A DNA stretch of 7,092 bases from an uncultured Coprococcus sp. (GTDB lineage: Bacteria; Bacillota; Clostridia; Lachnospirales; Lachnospiraceae): the NCBI GenBank assembly GCA_900548315.1, contig URJU01000121.1, forward strand, positions 1 through 7,092, in the 5' to 3' direction. A program made the position numbers and the translations under genes. The notes beneath the pieces were generated by a model. The model was not told where the DNA came from. It did not search any database and saw only the letters and a list, made by a program, of their open reading frames with translations. Position 1 is the stretch's first letter. Every line of letters begins with the position of its first letter. Below are positions 1 through 5,968 of the stretch, in pieces.

Positions 1-23
1 CGTCAGATGTGTATAAGAGACAG
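1..23. other. Untrimmed Nextera Read 1 adapter (artefact)
   Basis: Bases 5-23 are exactly the 19-bp Tn5 mosaic end AGATGTGTATAAGAGACAG, and bases 1-4 (CGTC) continue into the known Nextera Read 1 transposase adapter. This is library-preparation sequence, not genome. Native DNA starts at about base 24, and any reading frame that runs through this stretch is false beyond that point. Confidence 0.98.
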
Positions 24-178
24 TTCATATCCACAATAATATGATCTTTAAAAAATCCCATTGCAAAATCGGTGACAGCCCATGTCTTACCAACAAACTT
101 GCCGCCTCTTACCACGGCAATCTTTTCCTGTCCTGTTTCATACCATGTCGCAAGATCATTCATTATATTTCTAAACAA
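24..178 (-). CDS. P-loop ATPase, AAA_14/DUF4143-like, N-terminal fragment
   Basis: Only the first 51 codons are present; the rest lies beyond the left edge, where the frame hits adapter. The frame starts at a TTG (178-176) preceded by GAGGTGA (190-184) with 5-nt spacing; an in-frame ATG at 163 has no comparable site. Residues 24-32 read RGGKFVGKT, a Walker A motif (GxxxxGKT), followed by W-A-V. The arrangement of a short amphipathic start, R-G-[AG]-x-x-V-G-K-T-W, then a stretch like FKDHIIVDM that would form the next beta strand, matches the beginning of the widespread bacterial AAA_14 (DUF4143 partner) ATPases, which typically read RGARQVGKT here. Function of that family is poorly defined, and no partner gene is visible. 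The P-loop is seen directly; family assignment rests on this short stretch only. A candidate promoter sits just upstream, so the gene is probably its own transcription unit. Confidence 0.7.
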
Positions 179-183
179 GCATT

Positions 184-190
184 TCACCTC
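184..190 (-). promoter_or_regulatory. RBS supporting TTG start of ATPase fragment
   Basis: GAGGTGA on the minus strand, 5 nt before TTG 178. The ATG lying between them (182-180) opens a frame that stops after three codons (ATG CTT GTT TAG), so the TTG is the likely start. Confidence 0.6.
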
Positions 191-228
191 GATTCGACCA
201 CTTTTTTCTAATCTTTTCAAGCATTTAT

Positions 229-257
229 AGCATACCACTAATGATTATGTGTGTAAA
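229..257 (-). promoter_or_regulatory. Candidate sigma-A promoter for the ATPase gene
   Basis: On the minus strand, TTTACA (257-252, five of six matches to TTGACA) and TATGCT (234-229, four of six to TATAAT) are separated by exactly 17 bp. The element lies between the stop codon of the RHH gene (289) and the TTG start at 178, giving a leader of roughly 45 nt. I see no clear terminator between the RHH gene and this promoter, so read-through is also possible. Confidence 0.5.
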
Positions 258-288
258 CAAAAACACCTATATATATTAACACATTTTA

Positions 289-783
289 CTACTCATAGAG
301 GAACTTTTCTCTGAAATATGTCTTAAGTGCCGGCTCATCTATATCCATGTACTTCATGACAATCTCATATATAAACTCCTTGTAATATTCCCAGTCTTTT
401 CCATTCATATCAACATTCTGCTGATCCTCATAAAATATCTCTCCAAGTTTATTCCTGAGTCTGATGGTTGCACTGTACACATTCTGACCAAATGCATCCG
501 CAAATTCCGGTTTGACAACATCAATGGTCATTCCGCCGTACTTCAGATGCGTCTCACTGCGCATCACGCACACATCTCTCTCTATTCTGTCAATACACTT
601 TTCCTCTACCATATCTCTCAAAAAGTACTTACGATTCTCATACAGATACCGCTTTATCGCCATGAGTATTATCTCATTCTGAGAATATCCTGTACAATCC
701 GAAAGTCTCTCTATATCGCGTGCCATTCTTGAATCCATTCTGAGTGGCTTGCTTGTCATCTCTTTCCTGTTAAGCCCCGGCAT
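289..783 (-). CDS. Ribbon-helix-helix DNA-binding protein, unknown role
   Basis: A 164-residue protein from the ATG at 783. Residues about 12-50 have the ribbon-helix-helix (CopG/Arc/MetJ-like) layout: a short strand around KPLRMDS, a first helix (RMARDIERLSDCTG), the turn GYSQNE and a second helix (IILMAIKRYLYEN). This fold normally dimerises and contacts DNA through the strand. Residues about 60-164 form a charged and aromatic C-terminal part that I do not recognise; it ends in FREKFLYE and has no signal peptide or membrane segment. The open frame extends upstream to a TTG at 870, but those 29 extra codons overlie a Rho-independent terminator and the TTG lacks a ribosome binding site, so ATG 783 with AAGGGAG at 7 nt is preferred. 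ATG 759, with AGGA at 5 nt, is a possible alternative that keeps the whole RHH domain. No toxin-like partner gene is adjacent. A DNA-binding regulator is a reasonable inference; its target is unknown. Confidence 0.75.
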   Translation of the reverse strand: MPGLNRKEMTSKPLRMDSRMARDIERLSDCTGYSQNEIILMAIKRYLYENRKYFLRDMVEEKCIDRIERDVCVMRSETHLKYGGMTIDVVKPEFADAFGQNVYSATIRLRNKLGEIFYEDQQNVDMNGKDWEYYKEFIYEIVMKYMDIDEPALKTYFREKFLYE

Positions 784-790
784 AATTCTG

Positions 791-797
791 CTCCCTT
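791..797 (-). promoter_or_regulatory. RBS deciding start of the RHH gene
   Basis: AAGGGAG on the minus strand, 7 nt upstream of ATG 783. It lies just downstream of the terminator T-tract, which is consistent with translation starting at 783 and not at the upstream TTG (870). Confidence 0.6.
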
Positions 798-810
798 TCC
801 CTGATATCGG

Positions 811-848
811 ATAAAAAACCCCGGAGAAGATCTTGCTATCCTCCGGGT
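811..848 (-). terminator. Rho-independent terminator of the Sel1-repeat gene
   Basis: Reading the minus strand, CCCGGAG (847-841) pairs perfectly with CTCCGGG (826-820) across a 14-nt interior that can add an A-U and a G-U pair. The stem is followed at once by G and then six Ts (818-813). The plus-strand flank has no T-tract, so it acts on leftward transcription. It sits about 60 nt after the stop codon of the large gene ending at 907, and just before the RHH start at 783. It could also act as an attenuator controlling read-through into the RHH gene, since no good separate promoter was found for that gene. Confidence 0.85.
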
Positions 849-906
849 AAAATGATCCGTTATATTTCAATTATATCTATCTTTAGATCAATTCTAACTC
901 TAACTT

Positions 907-3627
907 TTACTCGCCCTTGCCAATTGAAAGGAATCCGCTCTCATTTGCCTTGAGCAGGAATGCAAGACCTATATTCTTCTTTCCTTCCTCTGTAGCCTTG
1001 TAGATCTCTCCAGTCTCGACAAGTGACTTCGCTATAGCTATCAGCACATCCTTGAACTGCATCATCTGTCTTCTGTCCTTTGAACTCAGCTTGAATATGT
1101 ACTGATTCTTTGAGCTGATAAGAAGAATACTGAATGTATGTACATTATCCTTTGATGCTCTGATAGCAGAACCAATCATTCTCGAATTGGCTATGACAAC
1201 CTCTGCATTTTCATCAGGCAGATACTCTGATACGATGAGTTTGTATATCTTGAGATAATCCTGCTCAGCACTTGCATTGACCGGCATCTCAGCAACTGCA
1301 AATTCTACAACTGAATCTGCCATCTTTATCGTACCGCCTTCATCATTGATAACCGCATTGCACTCTTTAGGAACACACAATCTAAAGAACTTGTTCTCCA
1401 CAACCTTCTGTCCCTTTGCAGGCTCCCTGAGTATGAGGTCTACATAATTCATCTCCAGCTTGTTCATCGCTACTATAGCTGACTCATCACCGGTCTCTGC
1501 GAGCTCTATGAGTGCGTCATATAGACTCCATATCTGCTGTGTTGCAGTCGGAACCAACGTGATAAGCTTTTCAATTGCCGGCACATATCCCATGCCGGCA
1601 TTCTCTATGTAAAGTTTGATAGCCTCATCATTTGGAAGTCCCTTCTCAACTTTATAATTGATAACCTTGAACAGGTTCTCCTTATCCCAGTCATCAAAAT
1701 TAGCGTTAAAAGCCTTCTCAAAGTACTTTATACTCTTGATCTCGCCCTTATAGTTCTCCTGCTTTTCCTGAAGCTGATAAATCCTTCCAAGCTCATATCC
1801 AGCCTGAGCACTTCCAAGACCCAGAGCCTCAAGATAAGCTTTCTCTATCTCATATGGTGTAGCAATATAGAATATCTGTCTTTGTTTCATCATCGCTATC
1901 TTGATGGCAGCGGATTCACTTCCTGCCTGGACTGCACGCTCCCACTTGTCTATAGCTGTCTGCAAATCCTCACCCTTGAGATCTTCAAGATCCTTGATAT
2001 ACCCTTCGGCCTCCTGTATACCATTCTCTCTGGCTTTCTTGAAATATGCCAGAGCCTTTCCTCCGTCTCTCTTAGTCCTGAGAAGTCCATAATAGTATAT
2101 TCTTCCAAGATAAAACGCAACTCTCTTATGTCCAAGTCTCTCGGCATTCTCATACCAATTGACAGCCTTCACGTAATCCTTAAGCTGCTGGTCATATACA
2201 ATTCCGAGAAGGAATGCCAGCTCTGGATCCTTTGTTGCCTCAAACAGCTGTTTTGCATAACTGATCGTCTTCTCCACATCACGGTAAGGGCTGTCCTCAT
2301 CATAGTAAAGCTCTATGAGCAGATAACTTGCCTTTATACTGCCAAGTTTGAGAGCCTGCTTTGCTGCCCTCATGGCACCTTCATAGTCCTCGAGGTAATA
2401 ACAGTATATCGCCTCATTGTAATACTGCATATCCTTACGATTTGCGCTGTGCTCACTCGCTAATGTTGGATCCACAAATGCAAATGAGTTAGCTGTTTCA
2501 AATATAATCTCCTCATACTGCTCTATAATCTCCATCGTAGCACATACGAACCTCATACATGCAAGACGTCTTCCATGATAGAATGCAAAGGAAACTATTC
2601 CCTTTTCCAAGTCTTTATGATAATAGGTAGTACATATACCATCAGCATACTCTGTAACATAGGCTTTCATCTGAAGATCCTCATCAAAAGCATCGTTACA
2701 ATACCTCAGATAATTCTCAAGAGTCATCTTGGTATCCTTTGGTACACTATCATAGTAAACATACATCGCAAAATCTTTGTAGGTAAGGCTCGGAGCATAA
2801 TACTCCTCTCCTGTAGTTTCATTAATGGTCTTGACCCAGCCCTTAGGAAGCTTATGGATGAATCCTTCAACCTGATCGTGTACATATGTGTACTGATACT
2901 GCAAACGAGATGCCTCTATAACCTTGTATCTAGGCTCTTTACCCTTTGCCTTTCTCGACTCTGCTATATCTGTGTACAACTTGTCCTTCTCTTCAAACTC
3001 CAGACTGTCACCATGAGTACTCATGTATTCAACTCTCTCATATGACGCCTTTGCCTTGGCATCTCCGGTATCAGCCAGTTTCTTGTACCACATCATAGCT
3101 TTATCAAGATCTATCGGTACAACATAGTCGCTCTTGTTTCCGTATTCATCAACTCTATTCAGACCACTCTCATATATAGATCCCAAACTCATGTAGGCGG
3201 CCTTGATACCATAATCATTGGCTGCCAATTCATAATACTTTATAGCCTTTGAGAAGTTCTGTACCTCCAAAAGCATCTTTGCGAGTTTAAATATCGTATC
3301 TCCGTCATGGTTCTGATTGACATACTTCTCGTAGTACTTTGTCGCCTTGTTCAGATCCACATCTATAACCGCATTCCGATATTTTCCCTTTTCAAAGAAT
3401 TCCGCCAGTGCCAGCAGCGCATCATCCCCGTATGACTTATACTGCGCATCCATTATTCCTATGTCTGCAACCTGCTCCAATATAGTCACGGACTCCTCCG
3501 CATCACCATTGTCCATAAGGTTCATCGCCTTGTTAAACTGGAGTTCTACATTGTTCACCGGTTCCTTTTTTCTGGAAAACCTGGATACAAATGGTATCCT
3601 CTTTAATAATCCGTCAAAAAATCCCAT
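907..3627 (-). CDS. Large Sel1/TPR-like repeat protein with two extra domains
   Basis: A 906-residue, probably cytoplasmic protein; no signal peptide or transmembrane segment, but the first 20 residues are amphipathic and basic (GLLKRIPFVSRFSRKK). Helical-hairpin repeats of the Sel1/TPR class fill most of it, recognisable by signatures such as LGSIYESG, AMMWYKKLADTGDAKA, LGIVYDQQ, AVNWYENAERLGH, LGRIYYYG, ALAYFKKARENG and LGRIYQLQ. They fall at residues about 30-195, 400-545 and 555-685. Two non-repeat segments interrupt or follow them, at about 252-386 and 743-872. Both have a strand-rich pattern with a P-K-x-x start, a YL-containing helix and a final helix ending in A-x-S, suggestive of PsbP/DcrB-like domains. 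Such repeat proteins usually scaffold protein-protein contacts; the specific role is unknown. ATG 3627 is chosen because GGAGGA lies 7 nt upstream; the longer frame from TTG 3645 would place that site inside the gene. It has its own candidate promoter and a strong terminator, so it appears monocistronic. Confidence 0.88.
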   Translation of the reverse strand: MGFFDGLLKRIPFVSRFSRKKEPVNNVELQFNKAMNLMDNGDAEESVTILEQVADIGIMDAQYKSYGDDALLALAEFFEKGKYRNAVIDVDLNKATKYYEKYVNQNHDGDTIFKLAKMLLEVQNFSKAIKYYELAANDYGIKAAYMSLGSIYESGLNRVDEYGNKSDYVVPIDLDKAMMWYKKLADTGDAKAKASYERVEYMSTHGDSLEFEEKDKLYTDIAESRKAKGKEPRYKVIEASRLQYQYTYVHDQVEGFIHKLPKGWVKTINETTGEEYYAPSLTYKDFAMYVYYDSVPKDTKMTLENYLRYCNDAFDEDLQMKAYVTEYADGICTTYYHKDLEKGIVSFAFYHGRRLACMRFVCATMEIIEQYEEIIFETANSFAFVDPTLASEHSANRKDMQYYNEAIYCYYLEDYEGAMRAAKQALKLGSIKASYLLIELYYDEDSPYRDVEKTISYAKQLFEATKDPELAFLLGIVYDQQLKDYVKAVNWYENAERLGHKRVAFYLGRIYYYGLLRTKRDGGKALAYFKKARENGIQEAEGYIKDLEDLKGEDLQTAIDKWERAVQAGSESAAIKIAMMKQRQIFYIATPYEIEKAYLEALGLGSAQAGYELGRIYQLQEKQENYKGEIKSIKYFEKAFNANFDDWDKENLFKVINYKVEKGLPNDEAIKLYIENAGMGYVPAIEKLITLVPTATQQIWSLYDALIELAETGDESAIVAMNKLEMNYVDLILREPAKGQKVVENKFFRLCVPKECNAVINDEGGTIKMADSVVEFAVAEMPVNASAEQDYLKIYKLIVSEYLPDENAEVVIANSRMIGSAIRASKDNVHTFSILLISSKNQYIFKLSSKDRRQMMQFKDVLIAIAKSLVETGEIYKATEEGKKNIGLAFLLKANESGFLSIGKGE

Positions 3628-3634
3628 ATCCTGT

Positions 3635-3640
3635 TCCTCC
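3635..3640 (-). promoter_or_regulatory. RBS deciding start of the Sel1-repeat gene
   Basis: GGAGGA on the minus strand with a 7-nt spacer to ATG 3627. It would be codons 3-4 if translation began at the upstream TTG (3645), which argues for the shorter form lacking the first six residues. Confidence 0.8.
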
Positions 3641-3663
3641 GACAAATGTCCATTGATATTTTT

Positions 3664-3692
3664 ATTTTACCACAACACCACCAGTGGTGCAA
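3664..3692 (-). promoter_or_regulatory. Candidate extended -10 promoter of the Sel1-repeat gene
   Basis: Minus strand: TAAAAT (3669-3664, five of six to consensus) preceded by TGG, the TGn extended -10 element, with TTGCAC (3692-3687) 17 bp upstream as a weak -35. Predicted transcription would start near 3657, about 30 nt before ATG 3627. A perfect 6-bp inverted repeat (3676-3689) lies in the spacer and overlaps the -35, a typical operator position. Confidence 0.5.
3676..3689. repeat. GC-rich dyad CACCAC-CA-GTGGTG in a promoter spacer
   Basis: A perfect 6-bp inverted repeat with a 2-bp centre, GC-rich in otherwise AT-rich intergenic DNA. It sits between the proposed -10 and -35 of the Sel1-repeat gene and overlaps the -35. 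As RNA its two-base loop would be strained, so a protein-binding site is more likely than a hairpin. The binding protein is unknown. Confidence 0.4.
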
Positions 3693-3693
3693 T

Positions 3694-3712
3694 AAAACAT
3701 GTCGTATGTTTT
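3694..3712 (-). terminator. Weak candidate terminator after the crh gene
   Basis: Minus strand: AAAACAT (3712-3706), 5-nt loop, ATGTTTT (3700-3694), followed by ATT. The 7-bp stem is mostly A-T and the T-run is part of the stem, so this is a poor intrinsic terminator. It is listed because it is the only hairpin between the crh stop codon and the next gene's promoter. Confidence 0.3.
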
Positions 3713-3743
3713 GGAACTTTATCTATTGATAACACTTGCAGTT

Positions 3744-4004
3744 TCACTGATCATTCTTACTTAGATATGCAGCAATCTCATCTACTGCTGCCTTCTCATC
3801 TATTCCATCCGCTACTATGGTGATCTCACTGCCATTTGCAAAATCCATACTCATCATTCCCATAATGCTCTTGGCGTTTATCTTTTTGTCTCCTGTCACA
3901 AGATGAACCCTGCTTTCATACTGACTCGCTACCTGTACGAGTACTGCAACTGGTCTTTCCTCGGTTTCTCCCATCATTGATACTTCAACTGTCTTTTCGA
4001 TCAT
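3744..4004 (-). CDS. crh: Crh-like HPr paralogue lacking the active-site His (E15, S46)
   Basis: An 86-residue HPr-fold protein. From ATG 4004, numbering matches the family exactly: E15-E16-R17-P18 occupies the HPr active site (H15-A16-R17-P18), and S46 lies in NAKSIMGMMS, the HPr kinase/phosphorylase target motif. Glu15 replaces the His that accepts phosphate from Enzyme I, so it should not carry phosphate in the PTS. B. subtilis Crh, encoded just after whiA, has Gln15, keeps Ser46 and works as a corepressor of CcpA in carbon catabolite repression. Gene position, NAKSIMG and the lost His all favour a Crh-type regulator here. ATG 4004 is chosen for its AAGGAGG at 5-nt spacing; an upstream in-frame ATG at 4022 overlaps the whiA stop (TAATG) and would add six residues. 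The gene is probably translated from the whiA transcript. Family is certain; regulatory function is inferred. The symbol is used by analogy. Confidence 0.85.
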   Translation of the reverse strand: MIEKTVEVSMMGETEERPVAVLVQVASQYESRVHLVTGDKKINAKSIMGMMSMDFANGSEITIVADGIDEKAAVDEIAAYLSKNDQ

Positions 4005-4009
4005 TACAT

Positions 4010-4016
4010 CCTCCTT
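4010..4016 (-). promoter_or_regulatory. RBS deciding start of the crh-like gene
   Basis: AAGGAGG on the minus strand, 5 nt before ATG 4004. This start reproduces canonical HPr numbering (position 15 and Ser46), so it is favoured over ATG 4022. Confidence 0.85.
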
Positions 4017-4021
4017 GGGCA

Positions 4022-4972
4022 TTAACAGCCCCGCAACTCTTCTGCGATTTCACTTATTTTTCTTAATCTATGATTAACCCCCGATTTTCCGATCGGCGGA
4101 GTCATCATCTCTCCTAACTCCTTGAGTGTTGCATCTTCACTCTCAAGTCTTGCCAATGCAAGTTCCTGAAGATTTTCTGGAAGGAACTCTATTCCCTTAG
4201 TTGAGATTATGTAATTGATATCATTTACTTGTTTCACCGCAGCATTCACAGTCTTGTTTAGATTAGCTGCCTCACAGTTTACCCTGCGGTTTATCGTGTT
4301 TCTGATATCCTTCTTTATACGGATATTTTCCATATCCATGAGCGATATATGAGCCCCCATAAGTCCAAGCATCTCAACTATCATCTCCCCATCTTTGAGA
4401 TAGACGACACTGTATTTTTTCCTCTGTATTATCCTGGACGATATGTCAAATCCTTGGATTATCTCCTGGATAAACTCAGCTCTGCCCCTGTTATCGCTCA
4501 CTATCTCCATATGATAGCCCTTATTTGGATCACTGATGGAACCTGAAGTCATAAACACACCCTTTATGTATGCCCTGCGGCAGCACTCACAACCGACCAC
4601 CAGCCTGCTGACTTTCATCTTCTGACAATCATTCGCCCCATTGCACACGTTATCATTTTCTATCTTAAGTGTGGTCATGATGCACCTCACCATATCCGGA
4701 TCAGCTATCTCCATTCTATATATTCTGCTGTTCATTCCGGTTCTCTTTACACTGGACGCTGGTATATATCTGAATAAACGCTTTATGAGCGATGCTATCT
4801 CCTGGGCTATGACACTTCTCTCTGTCACTATGCCAAGCGCTACCGGTCTGTTCTTCCAGTATTTTACATGAGCAACCATAGATATCATAGCTGCAAGTTC
4901 AGCAATCTGGCAATGTCTAGCACCTGCAACATTGCCAGAAATCTCTGTCTTAACATCAGAGGAAAACGACAT
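4022..4972 (-). CDS. whiA: WhiA, sporulation/cell-division DNA-binding regulator
   Basis: A 316-residue protein, normal for WhiA. The N-terminal part (about 20-110) and the central segment around CCRRAYIKGVFMTSGSISDP (130-149), HMEIVSDN (154-161) and KYSVVYLKDG (186-195) correspond to the LAGLIDADG homing-endonuclease-derived fold, which in WhiA has lost nuclease function. The region NTINRRVNCEAANLNKTVNA (225-244) is highly typical, and residues 265-313 form the WhiA helix-turn-helix (LPENLQELALARLE, then LKELGEMM and SGVNHRLRKI). WhiA is needed for sporulation in Streptomyces and influences cell division and chromosome segregation in Bacillus; its role in clostridia is less defined. Start ATG 4972 has AGGTGA 4 nt upstream. 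It begins 37 nt after the rapZ stop codon, with no yvcK gene between, and its stop overlaps an in-frame upstream ATG of the crh-like gene. Confidence 0.96.
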   Translation of the reverse strand: MSFSSDVKTEISGNVAGARHCQIAELAAMISMVAHVKYWKNRPVALGIVTERSVIAQEIASLIKRLFRYIPASSVKRTGMNSRIYRMEIADPDMVRCIMTTLKIENDNVCNGANDCQKMKVSRLVVGCECCRRAYIKGVFMTSGSISDPNKGYHMEIVSDNRGRAEFIQEIIQGFDISSRIIQRKKYSVVYLKDGEMIVEMLGLMGAHISLMDMENIRIKKDIRNTINRRVNCEAANLNKTVNAAVKQVNDINYIISTKGIEFLPENLQELALARLESEDATLKELGEMMTPPIGKSGVNHRLRKISEIAEELRGC

Positions 4973-5009
4973 ATTTTCACCTGCAATCCTTATTACTATT
5001 TTCAGGATC

Positions 5010-5888
5010 TCACATCTTCTTGACGATTGAATCCTTTGATATATCTCTGTGAACTATTCTTACTGTATACGTTGTTTTCTGCAGTTTTTTATACACTGCA
5101 TTTGCAATCGTCACAGATCTGTGCTTTCCGCCCGTACATCCCACTGATATCACGAGCTGATTCTTCCCCTCTTTTATATAATTTGGCACAAGGAACTCCA
5201 CCAGATCCAGGAATTTATCCAAGAACTCTGGTCCCTCCTTACAGTTCATCACATAATCCTGAACCTCTTTATCATTCCCCGTCTTTTCTCGGAGATCTAG
5301 GTCATAATACGGATTTGGCAAAAAACGCACATCCTGAACTATATCAGAATCCCTCGGTATACCATACTTAAATCCAAACGACATAACTGTTATTATGAAA
5401 TTAGAATACTCCTGGTTCTGCACAAATATCTTATCCAGTTCTGCCTTGAATTCTCTCACCAGAAGATTTGTGGTATCGATTATATAATCAGCCTCTTCCT
5501 TGAGAAAACCTATCAGTTCCCTCTCTTTCTTTATTCCATCTATTATTCTGCCGCCCTTTACTGACAACGGGTGATTTCGCCTAGTCTCCTTGTATCTCTT
5601 TACAAGAGTTGCATCAGAACACTCAACAAACAATATCTCATACTTCATACCCTCGCGTGTAATCTCAGCCAGACATGAATTGAGCTGTGAAAGTGCCCTT
5701 CCGCTTCGTATATCAACACTTATTGCAACATCATCCACCTGTATCTCAGCATCATACGCTATCTCCGCAAATCTTCTTATCAGCTGTATAGGAAGATTAT
5801 CCACACAGAAAAAGCCTGCATCTTCAAGCGTTTTTAACGCGGTTGCCTTGCCAGCGCCACTCATTCCAGTAACAATAACAAATCTCAC
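5010..5888 (-). CDS. rapZ: RapZ (YvcJ) P-loop nucleotide-binding protein
   Basis: A 292-residue protein of standard length. The N-terminal kinase-like domain has a Walker A at 8-15 (GMSGAGKA), FFCVDNLP (26-33) and a Walker-B-like strand EILFVECSD (84-92). The C-terminal domain carries the family signature VGCTGGKHRSV (249-259) and ends with RIVHRDISKD. E. coli RapZ binds RNA and controls glmS through the sRNA GlmZ; B. subtilis YvcJ binds and hydrolyses nucleotides and has an effect on competence. The precise role in clostridia is not established. The usual Ser/Thr after the P-loop Lys is Ala15 (codon GCA, 5846-5844). Translation starts at GTG 5888, with AGGAGG at 5902-5897, 8 nt upstream. It follows murB by 80 nt and precedes whiA by 37 nt, so cotranscription is likely. 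Confidence 0.96.
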   Translation of the reverse strand: MRFVIVTGMSGAGKATALKTLEDAGFFCVDNLPIQLIRRFAEIAYDAEIQVDDVAISVDIRSGRALSQLNSCLAEITREGMKYEILFVECSDATLVKRYKETRRNHPLSVKGGRIIDGIKKERELIGFLKEEADYIIDTTNLLVREFKAELDKIFVQNQEYSNFIITVMSFGFKYGIPRDSDIVQDVRFLPNPYYDLDLREKTGNDKEVQDYVMNCKEGPEFLDKFLDLVEFLVPNYIKEGKNQLVISVGCTGGKHRSVTIANAVYKKLQKTTYTVRIVHRDISKDSIVKKM

Positions 5889-5962
5889 TTTTCTGTCCTC
5901 CTCACCACAGCGTTATATAATTTATCGGATAATAATGTCCGGAATACCTCACCTAGTTCCAT
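5885..5962 (-). CDS. Possible 25-residue small ORF between murB and rapZ
   Basis: ATG 5962 opens 25 codons (begins MELGEVFRTLL, ends VVRRTEK) and stops at TGA 5887-5885, whose bases form GTGA with the rapZ start, a 4-nt overlap of the kind used for translational coupling. It starts 6 nt after the murB stop. There is no good ribosome binding site (only weak GAGAT just upstream), and the AGG-AGG codons near its end are the rapZ Shine-Dalgarno. A 25-codon open frame can arise by chance, so this is tentative. Confidence 0.2.
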   Translation of the reverse strand: MELGEVFRTLLSDKLYNAVVRRTEK

Positions 5963-5968
5963 ACTATC

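Noticed and set aside
289..783. Toxin-antitoxin module built on the RHH protein
   Set aside because: No small toxin gene overlaps or adjoins it; the neighbours are a terminator on one side and a separately promoted ATPase on the other.
883..897. Inverted repeat TTAGA-N5-TCTAA between the Sel1 gene and its terminator
   Set aside because: It is only 5 bp per arm and AT-rich, in transcribed 3' untranslated DNA. It is easily chance and has no link to a promoter.
1882..2463. Plus-strand open frame of 193 codons
   Set aside because: It is antisense to the Sel1-repeat gene, is rich in Cys, Leu and Ile with no domain, and is not credible beside the well-supported minus-strand protein.
2575..3045. 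Plus-strand open frame of 156 codons inside the Sel1-repeat gene
   Set aside because: Its hydrophobic composition is the usual by-product of the opposite strand's coding; no family features were seen.
4982..5003. ATCCT/AGGAT hairpin between rapZ and whiA
   Set aside because: A 5-bp stem with a 12-nt loop and no T-tract is too weak for a terminator, and the gene spacing fits one transcript.
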